Part shown: positions 33,234-42,211 of the stretch, one piece after another
Layout of the letters: the number at the start of each line of letters is the position of its first letter
Numbering within the stretch: position 1 is the first letter of the stretch
From: Pseudomonas sp. JAI120
GTDB lineage: Bacteria > Pseudomonadota > Gammaproteobacteria > Pseudomonadales > Pseudomonadaceae
Direction: 5' to 3'
DNA length: 64,000 nt
Assembly (NCBI RefSeq): GCF_014207255.1
Contig: NZ_JACHCZ010000011.1
Coordinates: forward strand, 27,555 to 91,554
Position numbers and translations under genes: made by a program
Notes under the pieces: model-generated
What the model saw: the letters and a program-made list of their open reading frames with translations, nothing else
What the model was told of the DNA's origin: nothing
The model's database searches: none

Positions 33234-33250
33234 CTGTGCACTGTGCACAG
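33234..33250. promoter_or_regulatory. 17-bp palindrome upstream of codB, candidate operator
   Basis: CTGTGCACTGTGCACAG is a palindrome apart from its central base. It lies 83 bp upstream of codB. On the minus strand a TATAAA sits just before it (33254-33259), so the palindrome would cover the transcription start region. PucR is the obvious candidate binder, but this is inference. Confidence 0.45.
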
Positions 33251-33341
33251 TATTTATAGCCAAATAGGGGGGAACCGCAGGTAGGCGTGTTCGCTGTGCC
33301 CAATCGGGCACGAAAGCGGTGCAGCAGTGGTACAAATTGGA

Positions 33342-33965
33342 TCAGTCGAACAGCGTCTGCGTGGTCTCGCCGCGATGAAAGGCAAACGCCGCCTCCAGAT
33401 CACTTTCGATGGTGCGCCCACGGGACAGCGGCGGCAGGTCGTCGAGGGTAAAAAAGCCCACCTCGGTGGTCTCGAACCCGGCCACCGGCGCCAGTTGATC
33501 CACCCGGTCACACAGGAAATACAACTTGTAGAAATCCCGCACATCCGGCCGATACAACCCCTTGGCCTTGTGGGTGACGCTATACAGTGCGCGCGCAGTA
33601 ACGCTCAGCCCGGCTTCCTCGCGAATTTCCTTGATGATGTTTTCCGCCGCCGACAAACCGATATCGGCATAACCACCGGGCAGCGCCCAGCAGCCGTCGG
33701 TGGCCTCGCGCACCAGCAGAATGCGCTCACCCTCGATCACCGCGCCACGCACGTCGATCATCGGCGTCGAATAGCGCTGGGCGAAATCCGAAACCAGCCC
33801 GGTGATGCGCTCCAGCGGCACGTTGCCCAGCTGCGCCAGCATGCTGTGGGCAATCTCGGCGATTTCTTCCAGGCGTTCGCGCTCGAAATCATCGGTGCAA
33901 AAGTGCAGCCCCGTGGAAGCCAATGCTTGCAAGCGTTTGGCTTGGGCCAGCCAGGTAGTTTCCAT
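33342..33965 (-). CDS. Nudix hydrolase
   Basis: A 207-residue protein with an N-terminal helical domain and a Nudix domain. The Nudix box (G-G-Y-A-D-I-G-L ... K-E-I-R-E-E-A-G-L) keeps the metal-binding EIREE glutamates, but the first conserved glutamate is Leu and the usual Arg of REUxEE is Lys. The ATG at 33965 is chosen over 33971 because GAGGAG directly abuts the latter. Substrate unknown; this longer architecture is common in uncharacterised ADP-ribose or NADH pyrophosphatase-like proteins. Confidence 0.82.
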   Translation of the reverse strand: METTWLAQAKRLQALASTGLHFCTDDFERERLEEIAEIAHSMLAQLGNVPLERITGLVSDFAQRYSTPMIDVRGAVIEGERILLVREATDGCWALPGGYADIGLSAAENIIKEIREEAGLSVTARALYSVTHKAKGLYRPDVRDFYKLYFLCDRVDQLAPVAGFETTEVGFFTLDDLPPLSRGRTIESDLEAAFAFHRGETTQTLFD

Positions 33966-34021
33966 GGACATCTCCTCGGTGGCGAAGAAAGGGAAGGGTG
34001 GAAGGGTGCTACGGGAGGCAC

Positions 34022-34049
34022 AAAAAAACCACCGCAAGGGTGGTTTTTT
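34022..34049 (-). terminator. terminator downstream of queD
   Basis: Arms CCACC (34029-34033) and GGTGG (34039-34043) flanked by an A-run and a T-run form a compact bidirectional rho-independent terminator. It lies 12 bp after the queD stop. Confidence 0.8.
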
Positions 34050-34061
34050 AACATCGCAGGC

Positions 34062-34418
34062 CTACTCGCCGCGATAGATGCAGCCACTGGTGCAGGTCTC
34101 GTGGATGCGGATCGCACTGAGTTCCGGCAACAGCGGTTTGAGTTCAGTCCAGATCCACTTGGCCAGCACTTCGCTGGTGGGGTTTTCCAGGCCTGGGATG
34201 TCATTGAGGTAGTTGTGGTCGAGGCGTTCGTAGAGCGGCTTGAAAATCGCCTTGATCTCCGAGAAGTCGCGAATCCAGCCGGTATGGGGATCCAGGTCGC
34301 CGCTCAGGTGGATCGCCACCTTGAACGAATGCCCATGCAGGCGCCCGCACTTGTGGCCTTCCGGTACGTGGGGCAGGCGGTGGGCGGACTCGAAGGTAAA
34401 CTCTTTGAAGATTTCCAC
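34062..34418 (-). CDS. queD: 6-carboxy-5,6,7,8-tetrahydropterin synthase
   Basis: A 118-residue QueD, which makes 6-carboxytetrahydropterin in the queuosine pathway for tRNA modification. Zinc and catalytic motifs are F-E-S-A-H-R-L, K-C-G-R-L-H-G-H-S-F and L-D-H-N-Y-L-N-D. The GTG at 34418 gives the family-standard length and start (E-I-F-K-E-F); the longer frame up to 34499 overlaps nothing informative. A terminator follows immediately. Confidence 0.9.
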   Translation of the reverse strand: MEIFKEFTFESAHRLPHVPEGHKCGRLHGHSFKVAIHLSGDLDPHTGWIRDFSEIKAIFKPLYERLDHNYLNDIPGLENPTSEVLAKWIWTELKPLLPELSAIRIHETCTSGCIYRGE

Positions 34419-34495
34419 AGTATTTTTCAGCTCGGTCAGGTATCTGGCAGGCGGCGAGTTTAACAGCTTGATCCCATGCCGCGCATACCGCTGGG

Positions 34496-35575
34496 TCAAA
34501 GCGCCTGCAAGCGCTCGCCCAGGCCACCGTTATCGGCCAGTTGCAGAAACTCATCCCCCAGCCGCCGGCTCTCGCTCATCGCGGTTTGCCAGTACTTGTT
34601 GCGAATCGGGTCGTCGCCCATGAAGCGCTTGAAGTCGCTGCGGTCTGGCAGTTTGCCGTGGGGCAGGCGGGCCAGGTAGTCCTTGGACGGCGCCAGCAGC
34701 AACACATCCTGCAAGCCTTGCTGGTTGCTGCGCCGCCATGGCAGGCCCTTGTCGAACCAGCCGGGGATGACTCGGTCGGTGAAGTGCGGGTACAGCACGA
34801 TGTCATCGCCGTGGTAGGGCAGGTCGAGGTGGTAGTCCAGCAGGCCGCCGTCGCGGTAGGTGCCGGTGCCTGCCCCAGGCAGGTCGCGCACGCCTTGCAT
34901 CACCATGGGGATCGAGCCGGATGCCAGCAGCGCCTGGCGCAGGTTGCCCATGTCCAATTCAAGGAAGCGTGAGGGGAAATCCTTCAGCGGGTGCACCGGC
35001 GGTGCCTGGCGCGGGTCGTGGATGATCAGCCGCTCGAAATGCCGCGCCAGCCGCGCTCGGCCGCGCAGGTTGTCGGCAATCACCGATGACAGGCCCAACC
35101 CCAGGCGCCCGCGGTGGTCATCGGCGAGCAGGCCGTGGCTCTTGACCACCATGATGTTCAGTCGGTAGTCGGGGTTGTCCAGCACCCGTGCGTCGCGGCC
35201 GGCCAGCAGGTCGTCGAGCATGCGCTGGCAGCTGCGGCTGACTTCGGCCATGGTCACGCCTTTGGCAAAGCGTTGTTCGTTGTACAGGCGGCCGAGGTCC
35301 AGCAGGCCTTGCACCGGGTTGGGCAGGCAGGCGCTGGCAAACCGCCAGGAACCGATCGATGCACCGATCAGCGCACGCTCCCTTGGCGCACGCGGCAGCC
35401 AGTCGCCGAACAGCGCCAGGTCCAGGCCCTGGATCCCCAGCGCCTTGGGGCCGCCGGCCGCTCCGGGGAGTATGCCGACATCCGCAGGCTTGAGGCCCTG
35501 TTCGCGAATGCGCGCAAAGGCGCGTTTGCCGGCCTTGAGGGTCAGGGCGGGGAACTTGATGTGGATGGCTGTCAT
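34496..35575 (-). CDS. patatin-like phospholipase family protein
   Basis: A 359-residue protein with patatin features: nucleophile elbow G-A-S-I-G-S-W near the N-terminal third and the catalytic Asp in Y-R-D-G-G-L-L-D-Y. The glycine-rich oxyanion loop is G-A-A-G-G-P-K-A-L-G. The ATG at 35575 is preferred, as the upstream extension covers a REP element. No signal peptide is present. Membrane phospholipid is the likely substrate class, unproven. Confidence 0.78.
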   Translation of the reverse strand: MTAIHIKFPALTLKAGKRAFARIREQGLKPADVGILPGAAGGPKALGIQGLDLALFGDWLPRAPRERALIGASIGSWRFASACLPNPVQGLLDLGRLYNEQRFAKGVTMAEVSRSCQRMLDDLLAGRDARVLDNPDYRLNIMVVKSHGLLADDHRGRLGLGLSSVIADNLRGRARLARHFERLIIHDPRQAPPVHPLKDFPSRFLELDMGNLRQALLASGSIPMVMQGVRDLPGAGTGTYRDGGLLDYHLDLPYHGDDIVLYPHFTDRVIPGWFDKGLPWRRSNQQGLQDVLLLAPSKDYLARLPHGKLPDRSDFKRFMGDDPIRNKYWQTAMSESRRLGDEFLQLADNGGLGERLQAL

Positions 35576-35596
35576 ACCGGTCTCTGTTGAAGCGGG

Positions 35597-35625
35597 GTGT
35601 AGGAGCAGGCGTGCTCGCGAAAACG
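35597..35625. repeat. single REP element
   Basis: The sequence GTAGGAGC, a short loop, then TGCTCGCGAAAA matches the common Pseudomonas REP family. It lies 22 bp upstream of the patatin-like gene start. Confidence 0.65.
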
Positions 35626-35768
35626 TTAACGATACCGCGTGAATCCTGAATAAACATCGTAGCCCGTCGCGCCTGCTGGAAATTGCCATGGTGGCAATTC
35701 AGTTTCAGTTAAGTTGCAGCAGCTACCGTGGTCGGTGTAGGAAAAACATCGTGTAACGGAGACTCATC

Positions 35769-36071
35769 ATGAAACGCCTCACTGCTCTGGTCGCCGCCGC
35801 TATCATCGCCTCCACGGCGACTCAGGCCGGAGCCGTGTACCCCGACAAACCACTGACCGTGCCTGCCACTGTTACAATTGTCGCGTTCGACCAGCTCGAA
35901 GCCACAGCCCAGGCCTTGCATCCCGGCTCAACGCTGCTGGACACCGACCTGGACGAGGCTTACGGCAAGTATGTCTATGAAGTCGAACTGCAAGATGCCG
36001 ACGGCATTGAATGGGAGGTCGAATTGGACGCGCTCACCGGGCAGGTTCTCAAGAATCATCAGGATACGTAA
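35769..36071 (+). CDS. PepSY domain protein, periplasmic
   Basis: A 100-residue exported protein with a signal peptide (M-K-R-L, then an Ala-rich core ending T-Q-A-G-A). The remainder is one PepSY domain with Y-V-Y-E-V-E-L-Q-D and W-E-V-E-L-D-A-L-T-G. PepSY domains often act as periplasmic inhibitors or sensors. It overlaps the next PepSY gene by one base (TAATG), and a two-component pair follows, so it may modulate the sensor. Confidence 0.82.
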   Translation: MKRLTALVAAAIIASTATQAGAVYPDKPLTVPATVTIVAFDQLEATAQALHPGSTLLDTDLDEAYGKYVYEVELQDADGIEWEVELDALTGQVLKNHQDT

Positions 36072-36382
36072 TGAAGGTAAATTTACGCGCTGGCAGTCGA
36101 ATGGCGTTGGTGCTGGTGGTGTTCTGCTCAGGCTTGCAGGCCCGCGACCTCAACCAGGATGAAGCCTTGGCGCTGCGCCAGCAGGGGGTGATCCTGCCCC
36201 TGGAGCAGTTGTTGCAGCAGGCCATGGCGCGGTATCCCGGCTCGCGCTTGCTGGAAGCCGAGCTTGAGAAGAAGCACGGCCAATATGCCTACGAAGTGGA
36301 ACTGGTGACCACCGACGGCGTGGTTCGAGAGATCAAACTCGACGCCACCAACGGTGTACTGATCAAAGACGAGGAAGACTGA
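36071..36382 (+). CDS. PepSY domain protein, periplasmic (second copy)
   Basis: A 103-residue exported PepSY protein. A signal peptide is followed by Y-A-Y-E-V-E-L-V-T and E-I-K-L-D-A-T-N-G, which align with the gene just upstream, suggesting an old tandem duplication. Both its start and its end overlap its neighbours by one base, so it is translationally linked to the response regulator. Confidence 0.82.
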   Translation: MKVNLRAGSRMALVLVVFCSGLQARDLNQDEALALRQQGVILPLEQLLQQAMARYPGSRLLEAELEKKHGQYAYEVELVTTDGVVREIKLDATNGVLIKDEED

Positions 36383-37050
36383 TGCGCCTGCTCCTGGTGG
36401 AAGACAACGTACCCCTGGCCGATGAACTGCTGGCCGGCCTGCAGCGCCAGGGTTATGCCGTCGACTGGCTGGCCGACGGCCGCGACGCCGCGTACCAGGG
36501 CCGCAGCGAACCCTACGACCTGATCATCCTCGACCTCGGCCTGCCCGGTTTGCCCGGCCTTGAGGTGTTGGCGCAATGGCGCGCCGCCGCGCTGGCCACC
36601 CCGGTGCTGATCCTCACCGCCCGCGATTCCTGGGCCGAGCGCATCGAAGGGCTCAAGGCCGGTGCCGACGATTACCTGAGCAAACCTTTTCACCCCGAAG
36701 AGCTGCACCTGCGCATCCAGGCGCTGTTGCGCCGCTCCCACGGGCAGGCCAACCAACCCACCTTGCAAGCTGCTGGCCTGCACCTGGACGAAGGGCGCCA
36801 ATGCGTACTGCGCGACGGCGACGAGATCCAATTGACCGCCGCCGAATTCCGCCTGTTGCGCTACTTCATGTTGCACCCTGAACAAATTCTCTCGAAAAGT
36901 CATTTGGCCGAGCACCTGTACGACGGCGAGACCGAGCGCGACTCCAACGTGCTGGAAGTGCACGTCAACCACCTGCGTCGCAAGCTCGGCCGCAGCGTGA
37001 TCGAAACCCGGCGCGGCCAGGGCTACCGGTTTGGCGCCAGCCCTGCATGA
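36382..37050 (+). CDS. OmpR-family response regulator
   Basis: A 222-residue response regulator: receiver domain with the E-D pair at residues 7-8 and phospho-acceptor Asp51 (L-I-I-L-D-L-G-L-P-G), and a C-terminal winged helix (L-T-A-A-E-F-R-L-L, then V-E-V-H-V-N-H-L-R-R-K-L-like sequence). It overlaps the histidine kinase gene by 4 nt. The arrangement of two PepSY genes, regulator and kinase resembles the BqsRS/CarRS-type loci of P. aeruginosa, but that identification is tentative. Confidence 0.9.
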   Translation: MRLLLVEDNVPLADELLAGLQRQGYAVDWLADGRDAAYQGRSEPYDLIILDLGLPGLPGLEVLAQWRAAALATPVLILTARDSWAERIEGLKAGADDYLSKPFHPEELHLRIQALLRRSHGQANQPTLQAAGLHLDEGRQCVLRDGDEIQLTAAEFRLLRYFMLHPEQILSKSHLAEHLYDGETERDSNVLEVHVNHLRRKLGRSVIETRRGQGYRFGASPA

Positions 37051-38366
37051 AGTCGATTCAGCGCCGCCTGAGCCTGGGCCTGATCAGCGTGATGGTGATC
37101 GTCGGCGTGGTGTTGGCGCAAACCAGCCTGTGGTTGTTCGAGGCCGGTTTGCAACGCTACCTGGAAGCCGGGCTGCGCAACGATGCCGAGAACCTGCTGG
37201 TCGCCCTGGTACGCGGGCCCAACGGTGTACAGCTGGATGAACAGCGCCTGTCGCCGGCCTACCAGCGGCCGTTTTCCGGGCATTATTTCCGTATCGATTT
37301 TGCCGACACTCACTGGCGTTCCCGTTCGCTGTGGGACCAGGAATTACCCCGACTGCCGGAGGCCGGGCTCAAGGGCAACCTGCAACTGGGGCCGGAAGGC
37401 CAGCAATTGCTGGTGCTGCGTTCGGACTACAAGCGCTTTGGCCAATCGATTTCCATCAGCGTGGCGCAGGACTACACCCCTGTGCGGGAAAGCTTTCGCC
37501 TGATGCGTCGGATTGGCCTGGTGCTGGGGCTGGCGGCACTGCTGCTGGTGTTGTTTTTGCAGCGAGTCACCGTACGTCGCGCCTTGCGCCCGCTGGAAAC
37601 CGCGCGCAATCAGATCGCCCAGTTGCAACAGGGCCAGCGCTCGCAACTCGACACCCAGGTGCCGCTGGAACTGGAACCACTGGTCGCCCAGATCAACCAC
37701 CTGCTGGCCCACACCGAAGACAGCCTCAAGCGCTCGCGCAACGCCCTCGGCAACCTTGGGCATGCGCTGAAAACCCCGCTGGCGGTGCTGTTGAGCGCTG
37801 CGTCGAGCGAGGCGCTCAAGGATCACCCCGAACTGAGCAAACTGTTGCGCGAGCAATTGGAGCAGGTGCAACAGCGCCTCAACCGTGAACTCAATCGCGC
37901 ACGGCTGGCCGGCGAAACCCTGCCGGGTGCCTTGTTCGACTGTGAAAAAGAACTGCCCGGCCTGCTCGCCACCTTGAACATGATCCATGGCGAACACCTG
38001 GACCTCAGCTACCACGTCGCGTCGGGCCTGCAATTACCCTGGGACCGCGAGGATTTGCTGGAGCTGCTCGGCAACCTGTTGGACAACGCCTGCAAATGGG
38101 CGGATGCCGAGGTGCGCTTAAGCATCAGCGAGACGCCGCACAGTTATCTGCTGGCGGTGGAAGATGACGGCCCCGGCATTCCCGAGGCCCAACGGGACCA
38201 GGTCTTCAGTCGGGGCGCACGCCTGGACGAACAGATCGACGGCCATGGCCTGGGGCTGGGGATCGTGCGGGACATTGCCGAGGTGTGGGGCGGGGTGTTG
38301 CAGTTGCAGGAGAGCGAGCTGGGCGGTTTGAAGGCATTGATCGAATTACCCAAACGCCATGGCTGA
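37047..38366 (+). CDS. sensor histidine kinase
   Basis: A 439-residue membrane kinase. TM1 is at about 10-30, a periplasmic sensor at 31-152, TM2 at about 153-172, then HAMP and HisKA with His239 in N-L-G-H-A-L-K-T-P-L, and HATPase with L-D-N-A-C-K-W-A and G-P-G-I-P. The partner is the regulator just upstream. No R-E-x-x-E ferrous-iron motif was seen in the sensor region. The PepSY proteins encoded upstream are candidate periplasmic modulators. Confidence 0.9.
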   Translation: MKSIQRRLSLGLISVMVIVGVVLAQTSLWLFEAGLQRYLEAGLRNDAENLLVALVRGPNGVQLDEQRLSPAYQRPFSGHYFRIDFADTHWRSRSLWDQELPRLPEAGLKGNLQLGPEGQQLLVLRSDYKRFGQSISISVAQDYTPVRESFRLMRRIGLVLGLAALLLVLFLQRVTVRRALRPLETARNQIAQLQQGQRSQLDTQVPLELEPLVAQINHLLAHTEDSLKRSRNALGNLGHALKTPLAVLLSAASSEALKDHPELSKLLREQLEQVQQRLNRELNRARLAGETLPGALFDCEKELPGLLATLNMIHGEHLDLSYHVASGLQLPWDREDLLELLGNLLDNACKWADAEVRLSISETPHSYLLAVEDDGPGIPEAQRDQVFSRGARLDEQIDGHGLGLGIVRDIAEVWGGVLQLQESELGGLKALIELPKRHG

Positions 38367-38381
38367 CACACCGTAGATCAA

Positions 38382-38427
38382 AATGTGGGAGGGGGTTCGC
38401 CACAGAGGTAGTGGGCCCCCCCACATT
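38382..38427. repeat. REP-like inverted repeat
   Basis: AATGTGGG (38382-38389) is mirrored by CCCACATT (38420-38427) around a G-rich core. This is a diverged form of the REP pair seen intact at 48500. It sits between the convergent kinase and chemoreceptor genes and may act as a terminator. Confidence 0.6.
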
Positions 38428-38443
38428 GGACTGCCTTCGACCC

Positions 38444-40591
38444 TCAGACGCGGAACTGGTCCATTAACCCCTGCTGCTGATTCGCCAGGCTGTTCAACGC
38501 CTGGCTCACCCGCGCCGACTCATTGGCCTGTTCCGACAGCGATTCGGTCACATCGCGAATGGTCGCCACATTGTGGTTGATCTCTTCGGCCACCGCGCTT
38601 TGCTCTTCGGCGGCGCTGGCGATTTGCAGGTTCATGTCGCTGATCACCGTGACCGCATCGCCGATCTGGCGCAGGGCGGTGACGGCCTCGCCGACCTGTT
38701 CGACACTGCCCTGGGCCTGGCGGTAGCTGTTGCCCATGGAACCCACGACCTTTTCGGTGCCACTCTGCAATTGCTCGATCACCAGGCGGGTTTCCTCCAC
38801 CGACTCCTGAGTACGCCGTGCCAGGTTGCGTACCTCGTCGGCGACCACGGCAAACCCACGGCCGGCCTCACCGGCGCGGGCGGCTTCGATCGCCGCGTTG
38901 AGCGCCAGCAGGTTGGTTTGCTCGGCGATGCCGCGAATCACTTCCAGCACTGAACCGATCTTCTCGCTGTTGGCGGCCAGGCCTTCGACCTGGGCCATGG
39001 CGGTGCTCATGTCCGCCGCCAACTCGCCGATGTTGCTGGTGGTGCGGTCGATCACCGTCAGGCCGTCGCGGGTGGCCTGGTCGGCATCACGCGCGGCCTG
39101 GGCTGCCTGGGCGGCGCTGCGGGCCACGTCCTGGGCGGTGGCGCTCATTTCGTGGGAGGCGGTGGCCACCTGGTCGACCTGGCGGTACTGCTGCTCCATG
39201 CCGGCGCTGGTTTGCGTGGCAATCGCGGCGGACTGGTCGGCGGTGCCCCGGGCGTCCTGTACTGAGCGTTTTACTTCGGCAATGATCGGTTGCAGCTTGT
39301 CGAGGAAACGGTTGAACCAGCCTGCGAGTTGGCCCAGTTCGTCCTGTTTGTCGTAGGCCAGGCGGCGGGTCAGGTCGCCTTCGCCGCTGGCGATGTCTTC
39401 AAGCATATGGGCCACGCCGAGGATCGGTCGGGTCACGCTGCGGGCCATCAGCCATACCAGGATCAGGCCGATCACTGCGGCCAGCAGGCCCAAACTCAAC
39501 TCCAGCAGGGTGCCGCGCGTATTATCGGCGTCCATCTGGGTCTTGAGTGCTTCAGCCGGCCCGACCAGGACTTTTTCCGGCACATCCAGCAACACGCCCC
39601 ATGGCTTGCCGTCTGGAATCGGCGCGAACGGCGCCAGCACCTTGAGCTGATGGTCGGTGCGCAGGCTGCGGATTTGTGTCCCGCTGGCCAATGCGCTGAT
39701 CAATTGCGCGCCGCTTTGCGTATCGACCTGGTCCAGGCGTTTGCTCAACTGGCTGGCGTCCGCGCTATAGCCGGCGAGCAAACCGGTTGGGCTGAGGATG
39801 CTGACCTGGGTCTGGCCGTCATACAGCTTGTGGCTGGCCTGCTGGCTCACGGCCTGCAGGCTGTTGAGGTTGATGTCCACCGACAGCGAGGCGATCACCT
39901 TGCCATTGACCGTCAACGGAAACACGATGCTGGTCATCAGCACGTTTTGCCCGTCGATCACATAAAAGTACGGCTCGATCACGCACGGTTTGAGCGTGCT
40001 GCGCGGGCAGGTGAACCAGGCGTTGGCCGGTTCACCGCTGGGGCCGATGCTGGTGTCGGACATGTCGCTTTCCGGCAGTGCCATCGAGGTCAACTTGCCT
40101 GGTGTCGGCTGCGACCAGTACAGGGCGAAGCGGCCCTTGTCATTACTGCCCAGCTCCGCCTGGCCAGCGAACAACTCATCCTTGCCATCCAGCGCATTGG
40201 CTTCGAAGACCAGGGACAGGCCCAGCAGTTCCGGGTTGGCCTGCAGCGCGGCCTTGACCTGGCGGGTCAGGTCTTCGCGGGTGTCGAAGGCGTCGAGGAA
40301 GCGTTTTTCCGCTTGCTCGCGCAGGAACAGGACCTGGCGGGAAAACCCATGCCCGTATTGATAGGCGTCCATGAACTGCCGGCGGATGCCCAGTGCCTGC
40401 ACCTCACCTTGGGCCTCGATGCGTGCCTGGGCCGCTTCATTGAGCATCTGCATGCTGGAGGCTTTGACCTGCTCGGAACTCTGCGCCATGCGGTACAACG
40501 ACAAACCCACCAGCAGGGTCACGATCCCCAGCAGGCACAGGCCGGCGAGCAGGGTGATTTTCCATTGAATGGAGAGCTGTCTGAGGGACAT
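38444..40591 (-). CDS. methyl-accepting chemotaxis protein, double-Cache sensor
   Basis: A 715-residue chemoreceptor. TM1 is near residues 10-30, and the periplasmic region of about 330 residues has the size and V-F-P-L-T-V-N-G-K-V-I-A-S-L-S-V-D-I pattern of a double-Cache domain. TM2, HAMP and a signalling domain with the highly conserved I-A-E-Q-T-N-L-L-A-L-N-A-A-I-E-A hairpin follow. The ATG at 40591 follows AAGGA. The ligand is not readable; many such receptors bind amino acids or organic acids. Confidence 0.9.
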   Translation of the reverse strand: MSLRQLSIQWKITLLAGLCLLGIVTLLVGLSLYRMAQSSEQVKASSMQMLNEAAQARIEAQGEVQALGIRRQFMDAYQYGHGFSRQVLFLREQAEKRFLDAFDTREDLTRQVKAALQANPELLGLSLVFEANALDGKDELFAGQAELGSNDKGRFALYWSQPTPGKLTSMALPESDMSDTSIGPSGEPANAWFTCPRSTLKPCVIEPYFYVIDGQNVLMTSIVFPLTVNGKVIASLSVDINLNSLQAVSQQASHKLYDGQTQVSILSPTGLLAGYSADASQLSKRLDQVDTQSGAQLISALASGTQIRSLRTDHQLKVLAPFAPIPDGKPWGVLLDVPEKVLVGPAEALKTQMDADNTRGTLLELSLGLLAAVIGLILVWLMARSVTRPILGVAHMLEDIASGEGDLTRRLAYDKQDELGQLAGWFNRFLDKLQPIIAEVKRSVQDARGTADQSAAIATQTSAGMEQQYRQVDQVATASHEMSATAQDVARSAAQAAQAARDADQATRDGLTVIDRTTSNIGELAADMSTAMAQVEGLAANSEKIGSVLEVIRGIAEQTNLLALNAAIEAARAGEAGRGFAVVADEVRNLARRTQESVEETRLVIEQLQSGTEKVVGSMGNSYRQAQGSVEQVGEAVTALRQIGDAVTVISDMNLQIASAAEEQSAVAEEINHNVATIRDVTESLSEQANESARVSQALNSLANQQQGLMDQFRV

Positions 40592-40827
40592 CGGTACATC
40601 CTTACCTGAAAAACACATAGAGCACGGTTATCGGCCGATCTGGAATTTTCTTTATTCAAACGATCAATTTAAACCTCAAGACGGCGCCGTTTTTTGACAT
40701 GGCGCCCCGCCTGCTGCAAAGTGCGCGCCCTCTAATAAGACCTCCTTCAAGCCTGCACGCTGGCTGCCACCCGATGGTCGCCTGGGCGTGGGCATGCCTG
40801 TTTTTTATGTTTCTGCTTGAGGTAACC

Positions 40828-42150
40828 ATGATTAACGCAGTCATCGCCGCGGTCGGCACCATGCTGGTGCTCAGCCTGTCCCGCGTGCATGTGGTCATCG
40901 CCATTATCGTCGGCGCCCTGGTGGGCGGCCTGACCGGTGGCCTGGGTATCGAGGCCACGCTTAAGGCCTTCAATGGTGGCTTGGGGGGTGGTGCGACTGT
41001 GGCCTTGTCCTACGCTTTGCTTGGCGCTTTCGCCGTGGCGATTGCCAAGTCCGGCCTGGCCCACGCCCTGGCGGACAAGGCCTTGCTGCTGGTCGACCGT
41101 CAGGAGGCCACGGGCGGCAACCACGTCAAATGGCTGCTGATCGGCTTGTTGTGGGTGGTCGCGATCGCGTCGCAGAACATCCTGCCGATCCATATCGCGT
41201 TTATCCCGTTGCTGGTGCCGCCCCTGCTGTATGTGCTGACCAAGTTGCAGTTGGACCGGCGCTTGATCGCCTGCGTGATGACCTTTGGCTTGATCACGCC
41301 GTACATGTTCCTGCCGGTGGGCTTCGGCAATATCTTCCTCAACCAGATTCTGCTGGCCAACGTGGCCAAGAGCGGCGTGGACATCAGCCAGGTCAACGTC
41401 ACGCACGCCATGGGCCTACCGGCGCTGGGCATGGTGGTCGGGCTGCTGGTGGCGGTGTTTATCAGCTACCGCAAGAAGCGTGTGTATGACCTGGAGAACA
41501 TCGAGCGGGTCGAGCAAGTGGCGGTGCAGTACAACCCGCTGACCCTGCTGGTGGCCGGCCTGGCGATTGCCTCGGCGTTCATCATCCAGTTGTGGCTGGA
41601 CTCGATGATCATCGGTGCCCTGGCCGGGTTCCTGATTTTCTCGGTCTCGGGCATCGTGCGCTGGCGCGACACCGACGACCTGTTTACCGAAGGCATGAAG
41701 ATGATGGCGATGATCGGCTTCATCATGATCGCCTCGTCAGGCTTTGCCGAAGTGCTCAAGGCTACCGGCGACGTGCGCTCGCTGGTGGAGGCCTCGGCGG
41801 CGTTCATCGGCCATAGCCGTGGTGTGGGGGCGTTGTTGATGTTGCTGGTGGGGCTGCTGGTGACCATGGGCATCGGCTCGTCGTTTTCCACGGTGCCGAT
41901 CCTGGCGGCGATTTTCGTGCCGTTGTGTGTGCAACTGGGCTTCAGCCCGCTGGCCATCGTGTGCATCGTCGGCACCGCCGGGGCGCTGGGTGATGCCGGC
42001 TCGCCCGCCTCGGACTCCACCCTCGGCCCGACCTCCGGCCTGAATATCGACGGCCAGCATCACCATATCTGGGACACCGTGGTGCCAACATTCCTGCACT
42101 ACAACCTCCCATTGCTGGCGTTTGGCTGGTTGGCGGCGATGACACTCTGA
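40828..42150 (+). CDS. NhaC-type Na+/H+ antiporter family protein
   Basis: A 440-residue membrane protein with about eleven hydrophobic segments, belonging to the Na+/H+ antiporter (NhaC-like/YuiF) superfamily. Signature segments include Q-N-I-L-P-I-H-I-A-F-I-P and G-D-A-G-S-P-A-S-D-S-T-L-G-P near the end. The ATG at 40828 follows GAGG; the upstream open frame is non-coding. YuiF-like members can transport histidine or other amino acids, so the substrate is uncertain. Confidence 0.8.
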   Translation: MINAVIAAVGTMLVLSLSRVHVVIAIIVGALVGGLTGGLGIEATLKAFNGGLGGGATVALSYALLGAFAVAIAKSGLAHALADKALLLVDRQEATGGNHVKWLLIGLLWVVAIASQNILPIHIAFIPLLVPPLLYVLTKLQLDRRLIACVMTFGLITPYMFLPVGFGNIFLNQILLANVAKSGVDISQVNVTHAMGLPALGMVVGLLVAVFISYRKKRVYDLENIERVEQVAVQYNPLTLLVAGLAIASAFIIQLWLDSMIIGALAGFLIFSVSGIVRWRDTDDLFTEGMKMMAMIGFIMIASSGFAEVLKATGDVRSLVEASAAFIGHSRGVGALLMLLVGLLVTMGIGSSFSTVPILAAIFVPLCVQLGFSPLAIVCIVGTAGALGDAGSPASDSTLGPTSGLNIDGQHHHIWDTVVPTFLHYNLPLLAFGWLAAMTL

Positions 42151-42211
42151 TCTACAGATTCACCGGCGCTGGCCGATAACCTCTCAAGTCGCTTAATAAG
42201 AGAGAAAAGCC

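Noticed and set aside
39290..40609. 439-codon open frame antisense to the double-Cache chemoreceptor
   Set aside because: Gln/Ala/His-rich shadow with no motif or ribosome-binding site.
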